Assembly (NCBI RefSeq): GCF_003002955.1
Contig: NZ_PVTJ01000006.1
Span: forward strand, 1 to 64,000
DNA from: Glycomyces artemisiae
GTDB lineage: Bacteria; Actinomycetota; Actinomycetes; Mycobacteriales; Micromonosporaceae
Direction of reading: 5' to 3'
Length of the DNA stretch: 64,000 nt
How positions within the stretch are numbered: the stretch's first letter is position 1; each line of letters starts with the position of its first letter. Below are positions 1 to 6,747 of the stretch, piece by piece. The notes beneath the pieces were generated by a model. It was not told the DNA's origin, did no database searches, and was given only the letters and a program-made list of their open reading frames with translations. The translations under genes and the position numbers were made by a program.

Positions 1-42
1 AGAGTTCAAGGTCGTTTCCTGCTTTCTGCTAGCGGAGAGCAC

Positions 43-77
43 AAAGCCCGGACCAGGGTCTAGCTGGTCCGGGCTTT
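43..77. terminator. Bidirectional hairpin terminator at the end of the element's leftward operon
   Basis: A perfect 13-bp inverted repeat (AAAGCCCGGACCA at 43-55, TGGTCCGGGCTTT at 65-77) with a 9-nt loop. It lies just past the stop of the last leftward gene (100-552), so it probably ends that operon. The A/T ends would also let it work for transcripts arriving from the left. Confidence 0.8.
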
Positions 78-99
78 CGCGTGCGGGATCGGTTGTGGC

Positions 100-552
100 T
101 CAGGCAGTGACGGCGAGCAGGACCGTGGCGAGAGCCAGGAGTCCGGCGACGCCGGTCAGCGCCATAGCGGTGCGGAGCCACCGGAACTTGAGAGCGGCGA
201 TGCGCTCGATGCGGAACGCCTCAGCGGCGGCGCTGTTCACGTCCGTCGTTTTGTTGGTGAGCGATTCGATGAGTTGCGCCGGAGTCGAGGGTCTAGCGGT
301 GGGGTCCGTGCGGGGCCACAGGACGACCCCAAGCAGGGCGACGGCAAGGGCCGCAACAAAGGCGGCGGTGGCCCCGGTGACGGCCGCAGGGCCGTGGAGG
401 TCAGCGAACGCGCCCGCAGCGACGCTGGCGGCGATCGAGGGCACGAGCCCGGAAGCGAGCGTCTGCGCCTTGGTGTCAGCCAATACGGTCAGATCGCGGG
501 ACTTCCTTCCGTGGGAGGCCAGATCGGTCATGACCTTGGGGGGCAGGTTCAT
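100..552 (-). CDS. Three-helix membrane protein resembling PycTM (Pycsar effector) family
   Basis: A 150-residue protein with hydrophobic helices at about 33-50, 56-79 and 127-149. Two features recall the PycTM family: an LADTKAQTL segment at 24-32 just before the first helix, and a basic ERIAALKFRWLR segment at 116-127 before the last. Members of that family act as membrane-disrupting effectors in Pycsar anti-phage systems, but many sit on actinomycete mobile elements with no known role. No uridylate or cytidylate cyclase gene is visible next to it, so a complete Pycsar system is not shown here. Its ATG overlaps the stop of the upstream gene (ATGA), which implies translational coupling. Family assignment is from recalled pattern only. 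Confidence 0.6.
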   Translation of the reverse strand: MNLPPKVMTDLASHGRKSRDLTVLADTKAQTLASGLVPSIAASVAAGAFADLHGPAAVTGATAAFVAALAVALLGVVLWPRTDPTARPSTPAQLIESLTNKTTDVNSAAAEAFRIERIAALKFRWLRTAMALTGVAGLLALATVLLAVTA

Positions 553-1184
553 GCGTCGTCGCCTTCGCTGATGGCGATGATGCGGCGGGCGGCGGCGGCC
601 CAGTCGGTCACGGTCGGGTCGGTGGTGTCGATGTCGAAGATGGTCACGGCGCCTTCGGGATGGAGCTGGACCTTGACGGTGTCGGCAGAGACATAGACCT
701 CGGTGAAGGCCGTGCCGTCGGCCCGCATGGCGGGGATCGCGGAGTGGTCGAGGGTGAGCTTGGCGCCCTGGTGGTGCAGGTGCTCGCGGATCATGTGGAC
801 CGCGATCGGGTCGCCGTAGAGGTAGTGGCGGTTGCGGTGGCGGTGGGTCTTGCGGTACTTGGCAACGCGGCCCTCGATGTCGCGGATGCCCAGGTCGCCC
901 CAGCCTTCGAGATGGGCGCGGATGAGCATGGCGGCCAGCTTGCCGTCAATGGCGCCGCCGGGCCCGATCGGGAGCGTGACAGTCATCGGCAGCGTGCCGG
1001 GGAAGTCCTCGATGTGGGCGGTGTCGCCGCCGTGGTAGGTGATGGCGGCGTACTCGGCAGAGGCGATGGCCGCGGCAGCCTCGGGGGTCTCGGGGGCGAT
1101 GAACTCGTAGTGGTTGGACTCGAACTCGTCGCGGATGGCCTCACGGAGGTCCGGGAGGCCGGTGTAGATCACGGGATAGACCAT
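549..1184 (-). CDS. Hypothetical protein, cargo of the integrative element
   Basis: A 211-residue soluble protein that I do not recognise. It has no signal peptide or membrane helix and carries a His-rich stretch (RKTHRHRNRHYLYGD) near the middle. The ATG at 1184 is preferred because AAAGGAA lies six bases upstream; a further in-frame start at 1217 has no comparable site. It is the second-to-last gene of the leftward operon and is coupled by an ATGA overlap to the PycTM-like gene, so the two products may act together. It has no nucleotide-cyclase motif that I can see. Confidence 0.6.
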   Translation of the reverse strand: MVYPVIYTGLPDLREAIRDEFESNHYEFIAPETPEAAAAIASAEYAAITYHGGDTAHIEDFPGTLPMTVTLPIGPGGAIDGKLAAMLIRAHLEGWGDLGIRDIEGRVAKYRKTHRHRNRHYLYGDPIAVHMIREHLHHQGAKLTLDHSAIPAMRADGTAFTEVYVSADTVKVQLHPEGAVTIFDIDTTDPTVTDWAAAARRIIAISEGDDA

Positions 1185-1223
1185 GATGGGTTCCTTTCGC
1201 GGATGTGGTTGGGGCATAGCGGG

Positions 1224-1721
1224 TTACCGGACGTAGGGGGTGGGGTCGGCGGCGGCGAGGCGGGTGATCCGCTGCGCGGTGAACCCGGCGAACTCCCAGG
1301 AGCGGAGGCCGCCGCGCGCGTCGATGAAGGGCGCCGCGTCGATGAAGTGGGGGCGGGCCTTGTAGTAGAGGGTCAGGTCGTGACCGCGGGGGCTGGACTC
1401 AACCCACACCTCGTGCGACCACAGGTCATCGCCCGGCCCGGGTTCGGCGGCCCAGTCGATGAGGTTGGCCGTGTCGTCCTCGACCCTGGAGCACAAGACC
1501 TCGTCGGTGAGGCCCACGAGCAGGCCGCGGAGCTTCGCCGGGCGGCCGTGCTTGCCGGAGGCGGCAGGGCCGGTCGGCGGCGGGGCCGGGGTGCGCGGCG
1601 GCGGTGCGCCGTGGAAGTGACTGGTAGCGCCCTCGCCGATGGCGCCGATGGTGACCGGCCCGGCCGGGTTGACCGCGCCGATGGTGACGTTTCCGGATTC
1701 GCCGAAGCTGTACTTCGACAT
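1224..1721 (-). CDS. Hypothetical protein with N-terminal VTIGA repeat
   Basis: A 165-residue protein of unknown function. The N-terminus holds two copies of a GNVTIGAV/GPVTIGAI unit (about residues 10-28), followed by a Pro-rich linker (about 38-55) and a mixed alpha/beta region of about 105 residues. Short repetitive glycine-rich N-termini of this style occur in some bacterial conflict proteins, but this is a weak analogy. The start at 1721 has AAAGGA seven bases upstream. The large reading frame that continues upstream is rejected because it only mirrors the SpdB-like gene in another frame. It sits in the operon between the spd-like gene and the two cargo genes. Confidence 0.6.
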   Translation of the reverse strand: MSKYSFGESGNVTIGAVNPAGPVTIGAIGEGATSHFHGAPPPRTPAPPPTGPAASGKHGRPAKLRGLLVGLTDEVLCSRVEDDTANLIDWAAEPGPGDDLWSHEVWVESSPRGHDLTLYYKARPHFIDAAPFIDARGGLRSWEFAGFTAQRITRLAAADPTPYVR

Positions 1722-1786
1722 AGGTTGTCCTTTCTGGATCAGGGCCGGGCGGGAGCGGGTCAGCGGCTCCCGCCCGGCGGTCGGGT

Positions 1787-2725
1787 CTACGCCGGGTGTG
1801 CGGCGGCGTAGTACTTCGCGGCCTGCTCGGCCATGGCGGCGGGCAGGGCGATGAGGGCCTGGACATCGGCGGCGGTGATGGCCCGTCCGGCGGCGGCGAG
1901 TTCGGCGGCGCGGGATTCGACGGTGTGAGCCACGGCGGTGGGGAGCTTCGGGCGCGGCAGGTTGACCGGCGGCGTCGGCTCCGGCGACCGCGGCGCGACC
2001 GGCGGCAGGGCCGGGGAGACCGCCGCCGGAGCCCGGTCGAAGTCCTCGGCGAAGTCGGCGACGGTGACCGGCGAGGAAACGGCCGGCGCCGTCACTGCCG
2101 GAGCGTCTTTCGCCTGGTCGGCCTCGCGTTCGGCCTCTTCGGCGGCGAGGTGCGCGGCGATTTCGGCCAGGATCTTCGCCCGTGCCCGCCCGAACCGGTC
2201 TTGCACCACGGGCATGACCTCGGCGAGGCAGAACACGAGCGCCGGGAAGATGACGTGCAGGACGACCTCCACGACCGCCCCGCCGATCGAGGAGAGCACG
2301 TTCATCACCAGCGTGGACAGCAGCAGCGCCCACTTCGTGATCGAGACCCACCGGGACTCGATGCGGATGCCGCGGATGAGCATCGCCGCCTCCCACCGGA
2401 GCACGGTGATGAGCATCCCGGCGAGAGCGGGCTCGACGGCCCAGGCGCCCCACCACATCGGATCGGTGATCGAGGCGCCGTGGGCGATGAACCGCTGGAC
2501 GCCGACCGTGGTGTAGGCCAGGCCGACCGAGAGGAAGAACCACAGCGCCCCGGTGATCGAGGAGCGGAGCGCGTCCAGTTCCACGACCTTCAGGTACGGG
2601 TCGTCGGCGATGGCGTGGACCTGCCGGGCGACCCCGAGCCGCTTGCGCAGCTTCTGGACCTTCTTGGCCTCTTCCTCGTCCTCGTCGCCGGTCGTCTTCT
2701 TGATGCTCTGTTTCGTTGCAGCCAT
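1787..2725 (-). CDS. DUF2637/SpdB-like conjugal spread membrane protein
   Basis: A 312-residue membrane protein with a charged, probably coiled N-terminus (about 17-31), four hydrophobic helices (about 57-77, 92-110, 128-149, 152-172), a Pro-rich segment (about 240-262) and a C-terminal helical tail. The layout matches DUF2637/Spd proteins, which in Streptomyces elements help spread transferred DNA along mycelial compartments after TraB moves it between hyphae. It lies directly downstream of the translocase gene, as is usual. ATG 2725 is chosen because AAAGGAGG lies ten bases upstream; an alternative ATG at 2752 is only four bases past the translocase stop. Confidence 0.75.
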   Translation of the reverse strand: MAATKQSIKKTTGDEDEEEAKKVQKLRKRLGVARQVHAIADDPYLKVVELDALRSSITGALWFFLSVGLAYTTVGVQRFIAHGASITDPMWWGAWAVEPALAGMLITVLRWEAAMLIRGIRIESRWVSITKWALLLSTLVMNVLSSIGGAVVEVVLHVIFPALVFCLAEVMPVVQDRFGRARAKILAEIAAHLAAEEAEREADQAKDAPAVTAPAVSSPVTVADFAEDFDRAPAAVSPALPPVAPRSPEPTPPVNLPRPKLPTAVAHTVESRAAELAAAGRAITAADVQALIALPAAMAEQAAKYYAAAHPA

Positions 2726-2755
2726 GAGGGTTGCCCCTCCTTTCTCGGTCATGGC

Positions 2756-4150
2756 TCAGGCGACGAGGCGCAGGTGCGCGCCGCCCTGCTCATCGGATTC
2801 GGCGCGCTCATCGAGCACGAACTTGACGAGGGCCTTCAGGTCCTCGTCAGTGGCGAACGCGGCGCGGACGCGGACGGGGGTGCGGGTGCGCTCGACCACC
2901 TTGAAGCCGATGCCCGCCGTCTCGCCGACGTTCGGAATCTCGTCCGCGAGGGCCCCGCGGGTGCGGGCGCCGTCGCCGAGCACCATCTCGGGGTGGACGG
3001 CCGCGGTGACCCGCAGGCACACCCGGAGCGTGAACAGGTCGCGGACCGGGACGGTGTCCTTCGTGGGCTCCTGGACCGCGCCCCACATCAGGTGGCCGGT
3101 CGCGCGCCCCTGGGAGCCGACGAGCGCCATGCCCTGCCGGTTGCGGGCCATGCGCATCCGGTCCGAGGCGTAGGCCAGGACCGCGCCCAGCTCATCCACG
3201 ATGAGGATGTTCAGCGGCGTTTCCACGCTCGGGGTGAACTTCCGCAGGCCCTGTTCGTGGAGTTTCGCCTGCGTGGCCTGCTGGTCTTCGAGGAACTCGG
3301 AGACGACTTCGGCGGACGCTTCCTCGCCGGAGGCGTACCGGTAGGCGATCGGGGCGGCCACGTTCAACTCGACCTGCTTGGGGTCGCACAGCCACAGCCG
3401 GACCGAGCCCGCCGCGATCATCGGCGCGAGCGTGAACAGCGGCGCCCACAGCACCGAGTTCTTGCCCGAGCCTGACGCGCCCGCGACGAGGAGGTGGTTG
3501 TTGACCACCGATTCAGTCCATTCGCGACCGAACTCGTCGTAGCCGAAGTGGACCGAGCCCAGGTCGACCTCCTCGACCGTGGCCGGGATCGCCGGGGCGG
3601 GGATCGTGTACGTGAACGGCTCGCGCCGCTGCACGACCAGGGCGACCCTGGTCGGGGCGATCTTCTCGACGGTGACCCGCTCGGCATTGAAGCACGCGGC
3701 GAGCACTTCGGCGGCGTCGATCCAGTGTTTGAGGGTCTGGCCCTTCAAGGTCTTGACCCACACCGTCTCCACGGCCGCGGAGTAGGACCGCAGGCGCAGA
3801 ATCCGCGGCACCAGCAGCTCGCCAGTCGAGGGGTGCTCGCGGACCAAGTTCGCCTCGCGCATGTTCCGCCGCCAGCCGGGGCCGGTGTAGGTGGTCGACA
3901 GCCACCGCCGCCGGACGTTGCGCAGGTGGGGCAGGACCAGGTGATCGAAGGAGTCGGGGTGGGCCCGGCCCCAGGCGATGGCCGCGGCGAGGCCGGTTCC
4001 GGCGACCGCGGCGGACAGCTCGGGAGCGGTCGCGGCGGCGTAGCCAAGGGCAGGGACCCCGGTCGAGATGAGCGGGTGCCGGGCGGCCCAGGCGGCGGCG
4101 CGCCATTCGCGACCGGTCTTGCGCTTGGACTTCGAGTGGTTTTCGGACAT
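2756..4150 (-). CDS. FtsK/SpoIIIE-type DNA translocase, TraB/TraSA-like conjugative transfer protein
   Basis: A 464-residue protein that would move double-stranded element DNA between mycelia, the single-protein conjugation mechanism of actinomycetes. A hydrophobic segment lies at about 35-60. The P-loop is GASGSGKN at 224-231, where Asn replaces the usual Ser/Thr, followed by SVLWAPL. The Walker B strand is LNILIVDEL (313-321). A short C-terminal winged-helix-like domain would recognise clt-type repeats. ATG 4150 has GGAGGTA six bases upstream. It is followed by the spd-like gene, an order typical of AICE transfer modules. A chromosomal FtsK is excluded by the small size and the context. Confidence 0.85.
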   Translation of the reverse strand: MSENHSKSKRKTGREWRAAAWAARHPLISTGVPALGYAAATAPELSAAVAGTGLAAAIAWGRAHPDSFDHLVLPHLRNVRRRWLSTTYTGPGWRRNMREANLVREHPSTGELLVPRILRLRSYSAAVETVWVKTLKGQTLKHWIDAAEVLAACFNAERVTVEKIAPTRVALVVQRREPFTYTIPAPAIPATVEEVDLGSVHFGYDEFGREWTESVVNNHLLVAGASGSGKNSVLWAPLFTLAPMIAAGSVRLWLCDPKQVELNVAAPIAYRYASGEEASAEVVSEFLEDQQATQAKLHEQGLRKFTPSVETPLNILIVDELGAVLAYASDRMRMARNRQGMALVGSQGRATGHLMWGAVQEPTKDTVPVRDLFTLRVCLRVTAAVHPEMVLGDGARTRGALADEIPNVGETAGIGFKVVERTRTPVRVRAAFATDEDLKALVKFVLDERAESDEQGGAHLRLVA

Positions 4151-4224
4151 GACAGATACCTCCCGCCTATCGGCGTGATTCGTTGCGTGCGTTAAGGATT
4201 CGTTCGATTCGGCGGATGTGACCG

Positions 4225-4252
4225 CCCCCTCGGACCCCGTGTCCCGAGGGGG
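4225..4252. other. Intercistronic hairpin upstream of the translocase gene
   Basis: A perfect 9-bp inverted repeat (CCCCCTCGG at 4225-4233, CCGAGGGGG at 4244-4252) with a 10-nt loop in the 121-bp gap before the translocase start. No T run follows on either strand, so it is more likely an RNA processing, stabilising or attenuating structure than a simple terminator. Confidence 0.55.
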
Positions 4253-4271
4253 GATCAGACCGGCCGAAGCG

Positions 4272-4487
4272 CTAGAGGAAGCTCAGGAGATCGTCCCCGT
4301 CCGGGTTGAACCGGGCCGCCTCATCGAGCAGGACCGACAGGACCGCGGCGGAGCCGACGAACCGGCGGTGCGCGGCGTTGAGTCCCAGCCCCCGATCGGG
4401 GACCTTCTTCATCGAGTCGCGCAGGTTGGACATGGCGAGGTCGAGGGCCCCGTTGAGTTCCTCGACCTTGTTCTGCGTCAGTGCCAT
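4272..4487 (-). CDS. Small hypothetical protein (71 aa) of the transfer operon
   Basis: A 71-residue, predominantly helical, soluble protein that I do not recognise. The first 30 residues look amphipathic (LNGALDLAMSNLRDSMKKV). The ATG at 4487 is supported by AAAGGAA seven bases upstream. It lies between the translocase gene and a 90-residue gene with the same orientation. A regulatory or accessory transfer role is only an inference from position. Confidence 0.6.
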   Translation of the reverse strand: MALTQNKVEELNGALDLAMSNLRDSMKKVPDRGLGLNAAHRRFVGSAAVLSVLLDEAARFNPDGDDLLSFL

Positions 4488-4513
4488 TGGTGGTTCCTTT
4501 CTCTCCGGGAGCC

Positions 4514-4786
4514 CTACAGGCTCCACTCCCAGGTCTTGAGCTGCGATTCGTGGCGGACGATGGCGACCCGCAGCGACGCGAGGTCCTCGTAGACCGCCTG
4601 GAGGGCCTGCTTGAGGACCTCCTTTTCGATCGCCTGCCAGGCGCCCGAGGTGTTCTCCGGGACGTAGTCCACGATCGCCTTGTCGATGTCTTCGAGGACG
4701 AAGCGGACGCCGTCGAGGTTGCCCATGAGGGCGGCGTACTTCTTGGCGGATCGGGCGTTGATCCCGAGCCAGTCGATCTTTTCCAT
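4514..4786 (-). CDS. Small hypothetical protein (90 aa) of the transfer operon
   Basis: A 90-residue soluble, helical protein of unknown function that starts MEKIDWLGIN. The ATG at 4786 has GGAGG upstream at suitable spacing; the longer reading frame beginning near 4837 runs into an upstream hairpin and has no ribosome site. It is 26 bases upstream of the 71-residue gene, so the two are likely co-translated from one message. Confidence 0.6.
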   Translation of the reverse strand: MEKIDWLGINARSAKKYAALMGNLDGVRFVLEDIDKAIVDYVPENTSGAWQAIEKEVLKQALQAVYEDLASLRVAIVRHESQLKTWEWSL

Positions 4787-4830
4787 CGGCGTTGACCTCC
4801 AGTTGTCTCGCCGGACTGGGCACCGGTCGG

Positions 4831-4877
4831 TGACCACAAACCCCCACCACCCGGCGTCCGGGTCGATGGGGGAATGA
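4831..4877 (-). repeat. Copy A of a repeated hairpin element (two-part stem)
   Basis: On the plus strand the element reads CACAAA, then CCCCCA (4841-4846), ACCCGG (4849-4854), a CGT loop, CCGGGT (4858-4863), TGGGGG (4867-4872) and AATGA. The two perfect 6-bp arms stack across a small internal loop. In the transcribed (minus) sense it begins TCATT and ends in GGGGGTTTGTG. Copy B at 5913-5964 keeps the same outer sequence. Both sit before a small gene, so a role as an intercistronic RNA structure (attenuator or protein-binding site) is likely. Confidence 0.6.
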
Positions 4878-4891
4878 CGCCACCGCGGCGT

Positions 4892-4996
4892 CTAGGCGCG
4901 AAAGATGAACCGCGCCCACGCCCGGCGGATGAACCAGACGTTCAGCGACAGCGACGCCAGCAGCGCCAGACACAGCACCACCACGAACAGTTCCAT
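4892..4996 (-). CDS. 34-residue single-span membrane peptide
   Basis: A very short gene: MELFVVVLCLALLASLSLNV followed by WFIRRAWARFIFRA. Residues 3-23 form one hydrophobic helix and the C-terminus is strongly basic, so the tail should stay in the cytoplasm. The evidence for translation is an unusually strong ribosome site (AGGAGGTGA) six bases before the ATG at 4996. It lies in the same operon between the 117-residue gene and hairpin copy A. The function is unknown; small membrane peptides in such elements may help transfer, act as holin-like toxins, or modify the Spd complex. Confidence 0.6.
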   Translation of the reverse strand: MELFVVVLCLALLASLSLNVWFIRRAWARFIFRA

Positions 4997-5031
4997 CCAC
5001 GCTCACCTCCTCTCTGTGTTGTTGCGGCCCT

Positions 5032-5385
5032 TCACAACAGGCCGTCCGGATTGAGCCGGAACCAGGTCTCGGCCTCGCGCTGATCGGCGACGCACTCGAC
5101 ATGGACCGTGTGCCCGGCCAGCAGGTGCCGGGCGTACAAGATGACTTCCGGGGGCGGACCGAACTCGAACCCAGGGTCAGCGCCCGTGGCCTCGCACCAG
5201 TCCGCGAAGTCCCGCACCGCCCCGAACCCCTCGAACACCCCGGTCAGCTCGCGACCGGCGATCCACCGCGGTTGCACCGTCCCGGCGGGCAGCACCTCAG
5301 CGAGGGCCCGCCGGAACAGCGCATCAACCTCGGCAGGGTCGCGACCGGCGACGATGCGCGCTACTTCGGCGGCAGCTACCGCCAC
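5032..5385 (-). CDS. Hypothetical protein (117 aa) of the transfer operon
   Basis: A 117-residue acidic soluble protein with no domain that I recognise. It starts with GTG at 5385, just after AGGAGGAG. The start lies inside the 3' end of the upstream 88-residue gene (10-bp overlap), so translation is probably coupled. Tryptophans at 41 and in the DWCE and WFRLNPDG segments suggest a folded domain rather than noise. Confidence 0.6.
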   Translation of the reverse strand: MAVAAAEVARIVAGRDPAEVDALFRRALAEVLPAGTVQPRWIAGRELTGVFEGFGAVRDFADWCEATGADPGFEFGPPPEVILYARHLLAGHTVHVECVADQREAETWFRLNPDGLL

Positions 5386-5642
5386 CGCTCCTCCTCGGCC
5401 TCGCGCCGACGAACGTCGTAGTCGAGGTCAACGCCGCGGTGCTCGCAGTGCTCCAAGACCATCCGTGCGCCGCCGCCGACCGAAATCCGCGGCAGTTCAC
5501 CACGATCAGCGCACCGCTCGCACAACGTCAGGCAGATGACGCCGACGACGGTGTCGGCCTCGTAGACGGCGAGGTCGCCTCCCTTCGAGCAGGAAGCGCA
5601 CTCGTCATCGACGGGGCAGTCCAGCGTCCCGCGATCGATCAC
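5376..5642 (-). CDS. CxxC mini-protein 2 (paralogue of neighbour)
   Basis: An 88-residue protein with two CxxC pairs (ECASC, CERC) and the landmark CADRGELP. It shares the order DCPV, ECASC, L-V-E, TxCExC-ADRGELP and a C-terminal EH with the adjacent 76-residue protein, so the pair is a tandem duplication. The four cysteines could form a small zinc ribbon. The start GTG at 5642 overlaps the stop of the upstream copy (GTGA), which fixes it. DNA- or RNA-binding is possible but not shown. The longer in-frame extension lies over the first copy in another frame and is rejected. Confidence 0.65.
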   Translation of the reverse strand: MIDRGTLDCPVDDECASCSKGGDLAVYEADTVVGVICLTLCERCADRGELPRISVGGGARMVLEHCEHRGVDLDYDVRRREAEEERWR

Positions 5643-5869
5643 GACCTCACCCCCGCAAGCCCGAGATGGGCGCGGTGCGCCTCGACGCACATCGGCGCGA
5701 CGAACGGACTGACCGGCGGCAGCTCGCCGCGGTCGGCGCAGGACTCGCAGACGGTGACACAGGCCGCGCCCGCGTCCGTCTCGACCTCGCGGACCGTGAG
5801 CTTGCGCCGCCGTCCACAGGAGGCGCATTCTGAAGCCACGGGACAATCCCGCGTCTCGATTGAAAGCAT
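5639..5869 (-). CDS. CxxC mini-protein 1 (paralogue of neighbour)
   Basis: A 76-residue protein beginning MLSIETRDCPVASECASC. It has the same two CxxC pairs (CASC at about 15-18, CESC at about 41-44) and the CADRGELP landmark as the next gene. ATG 5869 is preferred because AAAGAGGTGG lies immediately upstream. It is the first of the tandem pair and is coupled to the second by a GTGA overlap. A zinc-ribbon fold is inferred from cysteine spacing only. Confidence 0.65.
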   Translation of the reverse strand: MLSIETRDCPVASECASCGRRRKLTVREVETDAGAACVTVCESCADRGELPPVSPFVAPMCVEAHRAHLGLAGVRS

Positions 5870-5912
5870 TTCCACCTCTTTCCCTGTGACCCGCACATCG
5901 ACGTTCGACGTG

Positions 5913-5964
5913 CACAAACCCCCACGGAGATGCGTCTCCTTTCCTTGCGCCCGTGGAGGAATGA
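5913..5964 (-). repeat. Copy B of the repeated hairpin element
   Basis: The outer sequence CACAAACCCCCAC and the distal GGAATGA match copy A at 4831-4877. Two alternative stems exist: CCCCCACGG (5919-5927) with CCGTGGAGG (5951-5959, one bulge), and GGAGA (5926-5930) with TCTCC (5935-5939). They share bases 5926-5927 and are therefore mutually exclusive. The element lies 44-95 bases upstream of CxxC mini-protein 1. The rest of the 317-bp gap 5870-6186 holds nothing else I can support. Confidence 0.55.
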
Positions 5965-6186
5965 ACCCGGCGACCGCGACACGATGTGTCTATTGCGGAC
6001 GGCGAGTCAGCCCGGAAAAAGGCAAGCTCAAACACCCTGTTGAATTCAGTGACAACTCACCAGCGAAGGGACCCGCGCGACATCCCGTCAGCGCCGACCG
6101 CACCTCACCGGTCTCGCGCCCTCGCCGGACTCAAACCGGCCGCCCCGTCAAAACCCGGGGGAAGGGCCACCAAGCAGCGCCAGCCG

Positions 6187-6552
6187 CTAGCCCTTGGGCG
6201 CAGGAACCAGGCCCTCAGCCTGGAACTTCTGCGAGACGAAGGTCCGGCCCTTGTCGTTGGTGAACTCCGAAACCGAGACCGAAGCGCGATCGAGCTGGAT
6301 GTACATGCCCTCGTCGAACTCCTGGTCCGGCTCGCGGGTGAACTCCACCTTGATCTCTTCGCCCTTGAGCCGCTTGCCGAACGCGGACTTCTGGAGCGGC
6401 TTCGCGAAGACGCTGACCACGTAGATGGGCTCATCCGTGTCGAAAGTCTTCGCGGTCACCATCTGGCCGTCCTTCTCGAACATCTTCAGCTCAGGCATCT
6501 CAGTGACCATGAGCGAGTAGCCAGTCAGGTTGATCGGGAGCTTCTGAAGCAT
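6187..6552 (-). CDS. SCO3933-like regulatory protein of an integrative element
   Basis: A 121-residue, all-beta-looking protein. The pattern of an N-terminal PIN, a VTEMPELK strand, an acidic turn, EPIYVVSVFAK, and a closing QAEGLVPAPKG resembles small SCO3933-type proteins encoded next to KorSA-like repressors in Streptomyces elements. Their biochemical role is not established. ATG 6552 has AAAGAGG upstream. It is the first gene of the leftward operon, directly downstream of the GTATAC operator array, so it should be the gene most directly controlled by the GntR repressor. Confidence 0.65.
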   Translation of the reverse strand: MLQKLPINLTGYSLMVTEMPELKMFEKDGQMVTAKTFDTDEPIYVVSVFAKPLQKSAFGKRLKGEEIKVEFTREPDQEFDEGMYIQLDRASVSVSEFTNDKGRTFVSQKFQAEGLVPAPKG

Positions 6553-6616
6553 GTGTAGAACCTCTTTCCGTTGCCCTCACCAGGACCTTCCCGGAGAGCC
6601 ACCGTCGATTCGGTGT

Positions 6617-6671
6617 GTATACCCACTAGCGTATACCCATCTGTGTATACCTAGCAAGCCTCTGGGTATAC
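6617..6671. promoter_or_regulatory. Array of four GTATAC operators over the transfer-operon promoter
   Basis: GTATAC occurs at 6617-6622, 6631-6636, 6645-6650 and 6666-6671, with start-to-start distances of 14, 14 and 21 bp. A leftward promoter candidate, TTGCTA (6657-6652) and TATACG (6635-6630) with a 16-bp spacer, lies within the array, so bound repressor would block it. Two more GTATAC copies with the same 14-bp spacing precede the GntR gene (8311-8330), which makes that protein the likely binder. Confidence 0.7.
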
Positions 6672-6679
6672 ACAGATTG

Positions 6680-6695
6680 TGTGAAGCAGCTCACA
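6680..6695. promoter_or_regulatory. Perfect Crp/GlxR-type palindrome TGTGA-N6-TCACA
   Basis: TGTGAAGCAGCTCACA is an exact match to the TGTGA-N6-TCACA consensus of the Crp/Fnr family (E. coli Crp; actinobacterial GlxR and Crp). It lies between the GTATAC array and the methyltransferase start, 53 bases before its ATG and about 23 bases upstream of the leftward promoter candidate. Whether it works cannot be told from sequence. Confidence 0.5.
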
Positions 6696-6747
6696 TGTTT
6701 GGGCGTTCGGTGACCCCGATTTGCCCGAAGGCGACAGTTAGGCCAAA

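Noticed and set aside
5950-6263. Rightward frame starting MNPATATRCVYCGRR with GGAGGA next to the ATG
   Set aside because: The ribosome site touches the ATG (no spacing), only one CxxC is present, and the frame runs into the 3' end of the convergent SCO3933-like gene with Arg/Pro-rich composition.
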